DNA from: Anaerovorax odorimutans | Lineage (GTDB): Bacteria; Bacillota; Clostridia; Peptostreptococcales; JAAYPU01 | Length of the DNA stretch: 64,000 nt | Assembly (NCBI GenBank): GCA_016841185.1 | Contig: JAENZQ010000005.1 | Location: forward strand, 83,339 to 147,338 | Direction of reading: 5' to 3' | Shown: positions 44,750-52,863 of the stretch, piece by piece | Position numbering within the stretch: the first letter of the stretch is position 1 | Layout of the letters: each line of letters begins with the position of its first letter | Notes under the pieces: model-generated | The model's database searches: none | What the model saw: the letters and a program-made list of their open reading frames with translations, nothing else | Told to the model about the DNA's origin: nothing | Made by a program: the position numbers and the translations under genes

Positions 44750-45265
44750 ATGTTAAGTGAAAATCTTATTAAAGAGTTGAATGAGCAGATTAAATATGAA
44801 TTGTATTCTGAAAATTTATATCTGGCCATGGCGGCATATTGTGCCTCTGAAGATTTGGACGGATTCACAAATTTTTTTAAAGTTCAGGCGGAAGAAGAAA
44901 GATTTCATGCCATGAAATTTTTTGATTATATCATCGAAATGAATGGGCGGGCAGAGATTTCAGCGATTGAAGCCCCGGAAAATGAATATGGTTCTGTTTT
45001 GGATACTTTCGAAAAAGCCTATAAGCACGAACAATTTGTAACCAAAAGAATCTATAAACTCATGGATTTAGCCATCGAAGAAAAAGAGCATGCCACTATC
45101 AGCTTTTTGAAGTGGTTTGTTGATGAACAAATGGAAGAGGAATCCACATTTAACGGGATGGTCAAGAAGTTAAGCCGGATAGAGAATAACGGACATGCCC
45201 TTAATATGATAGACGCGGAGCTGGCACAAAGGGTATTCACACCGCCGGCAACTACAGATAAATAA
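44750..45265 (+). CDS. ftnA: Non-heme ferritin
   Basis: A 171-residue four-helix-bundle iron-storage protein. Ferroxidase residues are present in YELYSENLYL (first Glu), EEERFHAMKF (Glu and His) and the later Glu sites KHEQF and WFVDEQMEEE. The ATG follows GAAGGAG. It stands alone, with a promoter before it and a terminator after it. Confidence 0.94.
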   Translation: MLSENLIKELNEQIKYELYSENLYLAMAAYCASEDLDGFTNFFKVQAEEERFHAMKFFDYIIEMNGRAEISAIEAPENEYGSVLDTFEKAYKHEQFVTKRIYKLMDLAIEEKEHATISFLKWFVDEQMEEESTFNGMVKKLSRIENNGHALNMIDAELAQRVFTPPATTDK

Positions 45266-45303
45266 GGGAATAAACTTAAAAATTAGGTTAGTAAATTAGT
45301 GAG

Positions 45304-45345
45304 GCTGAATTCTATAAACTATTAGGATTCAGCTCTTTATTTTTA
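45304..45345 (+). terminator. Terminator after ferritin
   Basis: GCTGAATTC (45304-45312) pairs with GGATTCAGC (45325-45333), including one G-U pair; the tract TCTTTATTTTTA follows. It separates ferritin from the converging LuxR-type gene. Confidence 0.7.
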
Positions 45346-45426
45346 TTGATCATTATTGTATTGATTTACAAAATTATTGTAGGGTTCGTAATATGCTATG
45401 AGTATAATTTTGATTAAGGTATATTT

Positions 45427-46188
45427 TTATTGAGAATCGATAAACAGAGATAATATTTGCGATCTGTTTTGAATGCCAAGCTTTTTATAAATATGCTTTA
45501 AATGTGTTTTCACCGTGTATAGTTGTATGTACAGTGTTTTGCCTATTTGAGCATTTGTTTTTCCGCGTAATAGCAATTCAATTATTTCAATTTCTCTATG
45601 TGTTAAGCCGTAATTATCTATTAAATACTTCTTTTTCATTGATTTAATGTTAGATATATTCAGTAAGGAATCTGTCAAATTATACAGATCATGAGAGAGG
45701 TGATTCTGAAATGAAGTTAAAATATATAAGTCTTTATCAGAAAAATTCGGTTTTTCAGTTTTACGAAACAATGCTACACATCCTAAAAATTGTTTTTCCC
45801 AGACAAGGTTCATACCACCCGAGTATTCCAAACTTTGGGGTTGCATAAAGCATTTATAAAAATCAGAACTATAATGACGTTCTTTGATTAAATCGGTTGA
45901 ACGATAGACCATCTGATCTTCGCTGCATATATATTGTATAGAAAGGTCCGATGTCAAAAATTTTTCATTATATAGTTTTGCATAATGGGGGTTGCAATTT
46001 ACATAAACAGGATGAACTGTGCTAAAAGAATTGTTTTCAGCTAAATAAAAAGATGCTGAATCATAATCTACCAATAATTTAAGATTTTTTAAAAAATTTA
46101 TTCTTAGTTTTTCTTCACACTTAACAACACTTGCTTCATAAAGCATGTCAATAATTTTTGAACATTCGCTAACCGTGATTGTAAACAT
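45427..46188 (-). CDS. LuxR-type transcriptional regulator
   Basis: A 253-residue regulator. Residues 1-170 look like a GAF/autoinducer-type sensor domain of no recognised specificity. Residues 190-250 are a LuxR C-terminal helix-turn-helix (LTHREIEIIELLLRGKTNAQ, VKTHLKHIYKKLGI). It is divergent from the amidohydrolase gene and is likely to control it. No receiver domain is present, so it is probably ligand-responsive rather than phosphorylated. Confidence 0.85.
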   Translation of the reverse strand: MFTITVSECSKIIDMLYEASVVKCEEKLRINFLKNLKLLVDYDSASFYLAENNSFSTVHPVYVNCNPHYAKLYNEKFLTSDLSIQYICSEDQMVYRSTDLIKERHYSSDFYKCFMQPQSLEYSGGMNLVWEKQFLGCVALFRKTEKPNFSDKDLYILTSFQNHLSHDLYNLTDSLLNISNIKSMKKKYLIDNYGLTHREIEIIELLLRGKTNAQIGKTLYIQLYTVKTHLKHIYKKLGIQNRSQILSLFIDSQ

Positions 46189-46302
46189 AAATGTCCTCCT
46201 TTATAATATCAATTCTATTATAAATATGTTAAGGAGAAAAGTGTTGTTAGTGTCAGCAATATAAAAATCTTAATTTTAATATACTATACAACCACCTAAA
46301 AG

Positions 46303-46330
46303 AAAATCCCTCTAAAGAGTGATTTTTTTT
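46303..46330 (+). terminator. Hairpin with T-run in the amidohydrolase leader
   Basis: AAAATC-C-CTCT closes over AA with AGAG-T-GATTTT (one mismatch), and eight or more T follow. It lies 70 bp before the amidohydrolase start. Depending on the promoter position it is a leader attenuator or a barrier to transcription from the left. Confidence 0.5.
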
Positions 46331-46397
46331 TATAAAAAAATGAAATATGATTTGTATTAACAAAACTATAAAAATTAAATTTGATAGGAGGTTGTTT

Positions 46398-47927
46398 ATG
46401 AAAAAGTATCATTTAGTATTGAAAAATGCTAATGTTATTACTATGGATAAGCAGCTAAGCAAAGCCAATTGGATTGCAGTCAAGGACGGAAAAATAGTGA
46501 GAGTTGGGAGGGGAGACAACTATCCAACAGATGCAGAAGAAGTAATGGATTTGCGAGGGAAGACTGTATTGCCAGGTTTTTTTGATTGCCATACACATCT
46601 TATGAATTCAGGTCTTTATGCCCACTCCGTTAATTTGTCTAATGCTAAGAATTTGCAAGAAGCTTTAAATTTGATTGAAAAAAAATGTTTTGAAAAGAAA
46701 GATGATTCTTGGGTTTTCGGGGCGGATTATCTGGATGTTTGTATTGCAGAAAAGAGATTCCCTAATAGATGGGAACTTGATGAAGTTTCTCATGGTCATA
46801 GAATTCTGATTTTTTCATCAACTATGCATTGCTGTGCGGTCAATTCAGCAGGACTCCCTTATGCAAAAATTTCTGCTGACACACCCGGCGTATTAAAAGA
46901 GAACGGTGAAATAAATGGCATATTTGCATCTGATGAAAGTGCATTGTTAGGGAGCTCAAATATCTTAGGCTCATTGACAGAAGAAGAAGTATGGAAGTAT
47001 ATATTTTATGGTGCAAATCATGCATGTGAAAATGGCATTACAACTTTGCAAGGCCTTGTCGGCGGTTTAATTGCTGAAGACAAGGATTTATATGTTTTAT
47101 TAAATAATCAAGATAAGCTTCCAATTAGTGTTCTGCCATTTTTCCAAACATGGGATGTTAAACATGCTAAATCATTAGGGCTTCCGCGAGTAGGCGGCTG
47201 TTTAACATTAGATGGTGCTATTTTTGAGCATACCATGGCCAATTTTGAACCGTATTCAAACAATCCTTCTGTTAGAGGTATGTTGTATTACAATGACCAG
47301 AAAGTGTATGATTTCGTTTCAGAAGCGCATAGAGAAAATATGCAGTGCACAATGCATGCAGTGGGTGAAAGGGCGATAGATCAATTACTTTGGATATATC
47401 ATAGAGTATTTGAAGAACAAGGTAAAAAAGATCTGAGACATAGGATTGAGCATTTTGATTTACCTACTGAGAAGCATATAAAATTAGCGGTTGAATTAGG
47501 CATTGTTATGTCGATGCAACCAGGGTTTTCTCTATATTGGGAAGACTTAAGTGAAATGTTTGTGGGTAAAGATAGAATCAGGAGACTGGATCCGTTTAAA
47601 GCGATTATAGAAGCAGAAGGTATTATTTGTGGAGGTTCAGATTGTCCTATAACTGATACAACCCCACTGACTTATATTGCACACTGTTCTACAAGAAAAG
47701 ACCCTAAACAGAACATTTCTATGACAGATGCATTAAAAATGTTTACGATTAATGGTGCTTATGCATGTAAAGTTGAAGACAGGAAAGGCAGTATTGAAGT
47801 AGAAAAAGATGCCGACCTTGTAGTTATTGATAGAAATCCTTATGAGCATGTTGGAAAATCTAGTGTTTTTGAAATGGGCGTAGACTATACATTAGTAGCA
47901 GGAGAGATTAAGTATAAAAAAGTTTGA
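46398..47927 (+). CDS. Amidohydrolase, YtcJ-like
   Basis: A 509-residue metal-dependent hydrolase of the amidohydrolase_3 group. Metal-binding motifs are FFDCHTHL, the His of HAVGERAID, HRIEHFD and the catalytic Asp of GGSDCPITDT. ATG at 46398 follows AGGAGG; an in-frame ATG at 46347 is not supported. The natural substrate of YtcJ-like enzymes is mostly unknown (N-acyl or formamide-type compounds are possible). Cotranscribed with the membrane protein downstream, it probably processes what that protein imports. Confidence 0.88.
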   Translation: MKKYHLVLKNANVITMDKQLSKANWIAVKDGKIVRVGRGDNYPTDAEEVMDLRGKTVLPGFFDCHTHLMNSGLYAHSVNLSNAKNLQEALNLIEKKCFEKKDDSWVFGADYLDVCIAEKRFPNRWELDEVSHGHRILIFSSTMHCCAVNSAGLPYAKISADTPGVLKENGEINGIFASDESALLGSSNILGSLTEEEVWKYIFYGANHACENGITTLQGLVGGLIAEDKDLYVLLNNQDKLPISVLPFFQTWDVKHAKSLGLPRVGGCLTLDGAIFEHTMANFEPYSNNPSVRGMLYYNDQKVYDFVSEAHRENMQCTMHAVGERAIDQLLWIYHRVFEEQGKKDLRHRIEHFDLPTEKHIKLAVELGIVMSMQPGFSLYWEDLSEMFVGKDRIRRLDPFKAIIEAEGIICGGSDCPITDTTPLTYIAHCSTRKDPKQNISMTDALKMFTINGAYACKVEDRKGSIEVEKDADLVVIDRNPYEHVGKSSVFEMGVDYTLVAGEIKYKKV

Positions 47928-47956
47928 ACAATTTTTATTTAAGAGGAGAAAATACA

Positions 47957-49201
47957 ATGGAAGCTAAGAAAAAAATGTCATCAGCTTTAACTGGGATGGA
48001 AGCCAAGAAAAAGATGTTACCAGCTTTTGTTAGCATAGTAATTATTACAATATTTTTATATTTTTTAATGATTCGATTTGAGGGAAAATTTCTTGAAAAT
48101 CCTAAACTTTTTAGTTATGTAGACTGGTTTACACAAGTTCCAACAAATCCGCTTTATAAAGTCTTTTGGATTATTGGAGATTTTACTGAAGCAGTTGTTT
48201 ACAAATCACTCATTGCAAGTATTGCTTTAATTATTGGAAGCATTATAGCTCATAACTTGTGCAGAAAAAAACCGGAATTAAAAATATATCCAATTTCGTT
48301 TGGAGCGGGTCTTTTACCATGGATATTAGTTGGCGCTACTGTTGGATTGACGGTCTCTTCATTGTTATATGCTGACACTGTTGGAACAGCAGGATGGTTG
48401 CCGACATTTTTGCCGGGTTGTACAATTCCGGCTGCTTTAGTAGTAATGTATGGCGGAGGTTGGAAAACATCATTGTCCGGAGGCATTTTATCCGGGATTA
48501 TTCAATATCCACTTGCACAAATAGGCGTGGATATATCCGCAAAATTAAATTTGCCGGGATTTACGTTTGTAACGATAATCGGTATGTGCATTGGAGGTAT
48601 TATCATAGTTGAAATTTTTAGGCTTTTACCTTGGAATCGAGGTCTGGTAAAAGGAACTGTTAAGCCTAAAGTAAAGCCCTATGAAAATAAAGAGCCGGTA
48701 CTTCCTGAACCCAATATGGGGTGGATGCTTAGACGGGCAGTGACGGATCTTACTGAACTCTCATTTTTGGGCAGTGAAATAGTAGGCGTTTTTATAATCG
48801 CAGGTGCTTTCTTAAGTTGGTTTTTAAATCCGGCACATATTTGTTATGCTGCACCTATAATGTTTCCTGCAATATTCACAACTCAAATATTATGCGGATC
48901 TCTTTGTGCATTTGTTTATTACGATAAATGGGCTGAATTTGGTTTTTTCCCCTCGTTTTCAGCACTAATTGGAGCATCTGTTTGCGTAATGCAGTACGGC
49001 ACTTCTCTTCCAATTATTATTATAGCTGTTCTCCTTAATACATTTATAACTGCACCTATTGTGAATATAGGTTTTGGTTACATGGCAAAAAATGTAAAAA
49101 GATATCCCGTTATGTGTGGTGTTGTTGTTTGCATGGGGGTATGCATCGGAATTATTTCAGAAATCATTATGCTTATATTAAGGAGTGGAATTTTAGCATA
49201 A
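47957..49201 (+). CDS. Unrecognised multi-pass membrane protein, possible transporter
   Basis: A 414-residue protein with roughly ten hydrophobic segments, several rich in Gly and Pro (for example LPGCTIPAALVVMYGGGWKT, FFPSFSALIGASVCVMQYG). I do not recognise the family. ATG at 47957 follows AGAGGAG; the first 13 codons are a near-repeat of the next 13 (MEAKKKM twice), so a second start at 47996 exists. It overlaps no domain known to me; by context it may transport the substrate or product of the amidohydrolase. Confidence 0.75.
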   Translation: MEAKKKMSSALTGMEAKKKMLPAFVSIVIITIFLYFLMIRFEGKFLENPKLFSYVDWFTQVPTNPLYKVFWIIGDFTEAVVYKSLIASIALIIGSIIAHNLCRKKPELKIYPISFGAGLLPWILVGATVGLTVSSLLYADTVGTAGWLPTFLPGCTIPAALVVMYGGGWKTSLSGGILSGIIQYPLAQIGVDISAKLNLPGFTFVTIIGMCIGGIIIVEIFRLLPWNRGLVKGTVKPKVKPYENKEPVLPEPNMGWMLRRAVTDLTELSFLGSEIVGVFIIAGAFLSWFLNPAHICYAAPIMFPAIFTTQILCGSLCAFVYYDKWAEFGFFPSFSALIGASVCVMQYGTSLPIIIIAVLLNTFITAPIVNIGFGYMAKNVKRYPVMCGVVVCMGVCIGIISEIIMLILRSGILA

Positions 49202-49273
49202 TGAAACACATTTTTTATAGGTTTTCTGTTTGACCTTGAAAAATAATGGCGATATACTTATGTTACCAATACT

Positions 49274-49410
49274 GATTGTTGAAAAAGCCTGCAATCTCCA
49301 GGCTTTTGAAAAATTCGAAGTTCAAGGCGCGCAGCGGAGCTTACTTCAGGTAAGTGAGCATGTTCGCTTGAAAGCAGCAACGCAGAAATTCGGAGATTTT
49401 CAACAGCCTG
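49274..49410 (-). mobile_element. MITE-like element, copy 1
   Basis: 137 bp with terminal TGTTGAAAA inverted repeats (left GATTGTTGAAAA; right end inward CAGGCTGTTGAAAA). It is flanked on both sides by the direct repeat AATACT (49268-49273 and 49411-49416), a 6-bp target-site duplication. It is over 90% identical by eye to copy 2 in opposite orientation, but lacks an 11-nt internal stretch. It has no coding capacity and could fold into a long hairpin. Confidence 0.85.
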
Positions 49411-49438
49411 AATACTCACACTTAGGGGAGGTATATTC

Positions 49439-50197
49439 ATGAAGCTGATATCATGGAATGTAAACGGACTCAGAGCCTGTCTGAAAAAAGGTTTTCTTGA
49501 CTTTTTTAATGACGCCGATGCAGATTTTTTTTGTGTTCAAGAAACAAAACTGCAGGAAGATCAGGTAGAACTTGATTTGAAAGGATATTATCAGTATTTT
49601 AACTATGCTGTCAAAAAGGGTTACTCCGGTACTGCGGTTTTTACTAAAAAGAAGCCGTTGTCGGTTCAATATGGTATGGGCAAGGAAGAATATGATCAGG
49701 AAGGGCGTATCATAACACTGGAATACGAAACCTTTTTTATGGTAACGGTTTATACGCCAAATGCTCAGAGAGAGTTGGCAAGACTGGACTACCGTATGGA
49801 GTGGGATGACCGGTTCCGAAAGCACATAAAAAAGCTTGACGAAATAAAGCCTGTTATTATATGCGGAGATATGAATGTTGCACACAAGGAAATAGACCTT
49901 AAGAATCCGAAATCAAATCATGACCATGCAGGCTTTACAGACCAAGAACGCGGAAAAATGACAGAATTGTTGAATGAAGGTTTTACAGATACTTACCGCT
50001 TTCTTTATCCTGATAAGGAAAATGCCTATACCTGGTGGTCTTATATGTTTAAAGCCCGTGAAAAGAATGTAGGTTGGCGGATCGACTACTTCCTTGTTTC
50101 AGAACGCCTGGCCCCCTCTATTTTTAAAGCGGATATTTATGATAAAATTTTAGGAAGCGACCACTGCCCGGTAGGGCTCCTATTGGATATGGATTAG
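49439..50197 (+). CDS. xth: Exodeoxyribonuclease III (Xth/ExoA)
   Basis: A 252-residue AP endonuclease and 3'-5' exonuclease of base-excision repair. Active-site motifs: QETKLQ (metal Glu), GDMNVAHKEIDL (Asp and Asn), WRIDYFLVS and the terminal GSDHCPV (Asp-His pair). The ATG follows GGGGAGG. The MITE copy ends 28 bp upstream, so its promoter probably lies within or across the element. Confidence 0.94.
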   Translation: MKLISWNVNGLRACLKKGFLDFFNDADADFFCVQETKLQEDQVELDLKGYYQYFNYAVKKGYSGTAVFTKKKPLSVQYGMGKEEYDQEGRIITLEYETFFMVTVYTPNAQRELARLDYRMEWDDRFRKHIKKLDEIKPVIICGDMNVAHKEIDLKNPKSNHDHAGFTDQERGKMTELLNEGFTDTYRFLYPDKENAYTWWSYMFKAREKNVGWRIDYFLVSERLAPSIFKADIYDKILGSDHCPVGLLLDMD

Positions 50198-50458
50198 ATA
50201 ATAAATAAGGAGGCAGGTTATAGTTATAAAAGGCAGAAAGTTAAGGAAAATAAGAGATAATAAATAAGAGATAAGAGTTAATGAAGATTTAGTTATACAA
50301 AATCTCCATCATAAAAGATAGAAGCTCTGACTTGCTTTTTGACCATAATTATTCATTATTTATTGTAAACAAGGGCAGGGGCAAGCAACCACTACTCCAT
50401 ACTCTATACTCCATACTCCCTGCTCTATACTCTGTTTATTTCTTTTATCTATCTTTCT
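50198..50458. repeat. Repeat mosaic after xth
   Basis: Contains AATAAGAGATAATAAATAAG with more such units, ATTCATTATTTATTG, and a run of ATACTCC/ATACTCT units (about 50390-50442). The 325-bp gap to the WYL gene holds no gene; its last part is the AACCTGACA palindrome. Confidence 0.7.
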
Positions 50459-50482
50459 AACCTGACATGCTGTTGTCAGGTT
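50459..50482 (+). promoter_or_regulatory. Palindrome upstream of the WYL gene (operator, possibly also xth terminator)
   Basis: AACCTGACA-TGCTGT-TGTCAGGTT, a 9-bp stem followed by TTTATG. Its TTGTCA could be the -35 box of a promoter with TATAAG 16 nt later. A near-identical palindrome lies at 51455-51478, upstream of the GyrI-like gene. Confidence 0.6.
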
Positions 50483-50522
50483 TTTATGATATTATATAAG
50501 AAAAAATGGATGGGATAGTGGG

Positions 50523-51461
50523 ATGAAATTAGACCGGTTAATTTCTATTTTGGTAATTCTATTAAGTAAGGAACGTGTGCAGGCAAAAGAACTGGCAGAG
50601 AAATTTGGGGTATCCACAAGAACAATTTTAAGAGATGTGGATGCAATTAATTTAGCAGGGATACCTATTGTCACTTATCAGGGAGTCAATGGCGGAATAG
50701 GGATTGCAGAAGGATATCGCCTTGACAGAAGTGTTCTGACCAATGAGGAAATTGCCGCTGTGATAACAACACTGAAAGGGATGTCAAAGACCTTATCAGA
50801 TAATAAGCACGAAGTATTGATTGAGAAGTTTAAAAACATTTTGCCTGCCGCACAACTCGAAATGCTGAATTCAAAAGTCAATCAACTGATTATTGATTTA
50901 TCTCCATGGGGCGGGAATGAACATTTGAAAGATAAGTTGGAGATGATACGCCAAGCCATCGAAAATACTCGGATTATTGATTTTTCATATATGGATTTAT
51001 ATGGAAAAAAGACGAAAAGAAAAGCAGAACCCTATTCCCTTGTATTAAAAGCCCAGAAGTGGTATTTGTATGCCTGGTGTAATCTAAGACAGGATTTCAG
51101 GCTTTTCAAGATATCCAGGATAAAAGGACTGAATGTATCAGAGGATGCTTATGAACCAAAGACAATATCACTGGACCAACTTCCCTGGGAAAGTCGAAGC
51201 CAGGCAGCGGACATGATTGATCTGGAGTTGATTTTTGAAAAGGAAGTAGAGGCCATTGTAGAAGAATGGTTTGGTGAAGATATGATAAAGGATCAAAACG
51301 GCAGGCTAATGGTTAAATGTACCATGCCGGAAAATGAATGGCTTTACGGGTTTGTTTTGAGTTTTGGAACAACTGTAGAGGTTATAAGACCCCTTCATTT
51401 ACGCTCAATAGTCAAAGAAATATCCAGAGGAATTTATGAAAAATATTCTGATGTAACATGA
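50523..51461 (+). CDS. WYL-domain transcriptional regulator (YafY/YobV-like)
   Basis: A 312-residue DeoR-like helix-turn-helix (ELAEKFGVSTRTILRDVDAI, about 23-42) joined to a WYL domain (about 140-225, with KKTKRKAEPYSLVLKAQKWY) and a C-terminal extension. WYL domains sense ligands, often nucleic-acid derived. Palindromes just before and just after the gene suggest that it controls itself and the GyrI-like gene that follows. Confidence 0.9.
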   Translation: MKLDRLISILVILLSKERVQAKELAEKFGVSTRTILRDVDAINLAGIPIVTYQGVNGGIGIAEGYRLDRSVLTNEEIAAVITTLKGMSKTLSDNKHEVLIEKFKNILPAAQLEMLNSKVNQLIIDLSPWGGNEHLKDKLEMIRQAIENTRIIDFSYMDLYGKKTKRKAEPYSLVLKAQKWYLYAWCNLRQDFRLFKISRIKGLNVSEDAYEPKTISLDQLPWESRSQAADMIDLELIFEKEVEAIVEEWFGEDMIKDQNGRLMVKCTMPENEWLYGFVLSFGTTVEVIRPLHLRSIVKEISRGIYEKYSDVT

Positions 51462-51478
51462 CATACTGTTGTCATGTT
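51455..51478 (+). promoter_or_regulatory. Second TGACA palindrome, upstream of the GyrI-like gene
   Basis: AACATGACA-TACTGT-TGTCATGTT, differing from the copy at 50459 in one symmetric pair and one loop base. It overlaps the WYL gene stop codon and is followed by another half-site TTGTCA (51478-51483). Confidence 0.65.
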
Positions 51479-51595
51479 TGTCATGTTATTATTAGACTAC
51501 TGAATAATTAGAAAATATTTCTTGTTATACGAATTTTAATATTTTAATTATTCAGGTTTAAAGAAATGTTGAAAAAATTTCAAGGAGGAAAAATA

Positions 51596-52054
51596 ATGAA
51601 GTATGAATTTAAATTAACCGAAGAAAAAGAACAGCCTGTTTTATCTGTTCGAGAGAAAACAAGTGTAGAAAATTTGCCCCAGGTGATTGGAAAAGCTTAC
51701 TCAGATATCATTCAATATCTTGGAGAATTAGGAGAATCACCGGTAGAAGCACCATTTTGTGCTTATTACAATCTGGATATGGAAAACCTTGATGTAGAAA
51801 TGGGTTTTCCTGTTTCAAAGAAATTGCCGGGCAAGGATCATATTCAGCCGAATAAAATACCTGCCGGAAAACAGGTTTCTTGTATGTATAAAGGGCCGTA
51901 TAAGGAGATGGAAGCACCTTATAATGCCATGACAGAATGGATGAATGATAAAGGGTATGAACCGACGGGAATCAGTTATGAATATTATTATAATTCCCCT
52001 GAAGAAGTGCCGGAAGACGAATTATTGACTAAGATCGTGTTTCCGGTTAAATAG
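51596..52054 (+). CDS. GyrI-like small-molecule binding protein
   Basis: A 152-residue stand-alone GyrI-like (AraC effector-binding) domain, with AFCAYYNLD-like strand (APFCAYYNLDMENLDVEMGF) and the closing GISYEYYYNSPEEVPEDEL. Such proteins bind or sometimes hydrolyse toxic small molecules. AAGGAGG precedes the ATG at 51596; a longer frame from 51566 has no ribosome site. The DUF3788-like gene follows 12 bp later. Confidence 0.88.
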   Translation: MKYEFKLTEEKEQPVLSVREKTSVENLPQVIGKAYSDIIQYLGELGESPVEAPFCAYYNLDMENLDVEMGFPVSKKLPGKDHIQPNKIPAGKQVSCMYKGPYKEMEAPYNAMTEWMNDKGYEPTGISYEYYYNSPEEVPEDELLTKIVFPVK

Positions 52055-52065
52055 GAGTGTTTGTA

Positions 52066-52497
52066 ATGGATTATGATATGATTCTGGATCCCATGCATTC
52101 ACCTACATTTGATGAGATAGAGCATTATATGAATCCTGCCGGATATGATTTATGGAAAGACATTCATTCATTTATAAAAGAAAGATATCAGGCTGCCCCG
52201 AAATTTACTTACAGCAAATGCTCTCAAAAGCCCGGATGGAATGTGAAGTATCAGAAATCCGGAAAATCTCTTTGTACATTGTACCCGGAGAAAGATGGAT
52301 TTGTTGGGCTTGTTGTAATAACTCTTAATTTACTTCCGGTCATTGAAGAGATAGAGCATGAATTCAGTAAAACGATACGATCGTTGATTAAAACAGCCAA
52401 ACCTTTTAACGGGACCTTATGGCTGATGGTTCCGGTCTACGGACCCGTCGAATTGGAAGACATCAAACAATTACTGATTTTGAAGCACAACCACTGA
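52066..52497 (+). CDS. DUF3788-like protein
   Basis: A 143-residue soluble protein of unknown function with the DUF3788 pattern: central KFTYSKCSQKPGWNVKYQKS and end NGTLWLMVPVYGPVELEDI. Start taken as ATG 52066 because AGGAG lies 8 nt upstream; GTG 52057 is in frame. Paired with the GyrI-like gene, it is likely part of the WYL regulon. Confidence 0.78.
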   Translation: MDYDMILDPMHSPTFDEIEHYMNPAGYDLWKDIHSFIKERYQAAPKFTYSKCSQKPGWNVKYQKSGKSLCTLYPEKDGFVGLVVITLNLLPVIEEIEHEFSKTIRSLIKTAKPFNGTLWLMVPVYGPVELEDIKQLLILKHNH

Positions 52498-52545
52498 AAA
52501 CCATGGGCAGGTAAACAATAATATTATGACAGATAATAGTTGGAT

Positions 52546-52692
52546 CGGCTGTTGAGAATCTCCGAATTTCTGCGTTGCTGCTTTCAAGCGAACATGCTCA
52601 CTTACCTGAAGTAAGCTCCGCTGCTCGCTCTCAGCGCGCCTTGAACTTCGAATTTTTCAAAAGCCTGGAGATTGTAGGCTTTTTCGACAATC
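52546..52692 (+). mobile_element. MITE-like element, copy 2
   Basis: 147 bp, in opposite orientation to copy 1. Flanked by the direct repeat TTGGAT (52540-52545 and 52693-52698), a 6-bp target-site duplication different from that of copy 1. It carries the extra 11-nt stretch CTCGCTCTCAG and has otherwise few base differences from copy 1. No coding capacity. Confidence 0.85.
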
Positions 52693-52695
52693 TTG

Positions 52696-52731
52696 GATTT
52701 TGTATTTATAATAAATACAAAATCTTTTTTT
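52696..52731 (+). terminator. Terminator after the DUF3788-like gene
   Basis: A 12-bp stem, GATTTTGTATTT with AAATACAAAATC, a 5-nt loop ATAAT and seven T. It starts in the target-site duplication of MITE copy 2. Confidence 0.85.
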
Positions 52732-52754
52732 AATCTTTTTAATAGATTTTAGTT

Positions 52755-52783
52755 TAGACATAAAGGAAAATTTATGATACAAT
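52755..52783 (+). promoter_or_regulatory. Promoter of the citrate synthase gene
   Basis: TAGACA (52755-52760), 17-nt spacer and TACAAT (52778-52783) with an extended -10 TG (52775-52776). Leader of about 75 nt. Confidence 0.65.
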
Positions 52784-52863
52784 ATTATTTAACTCTAAAA
52801 TATTATATATCGATTTAGTATTCTGCCTAAAAGAGATTTTAAGATGGTGAAGGAGGTAAAGCG

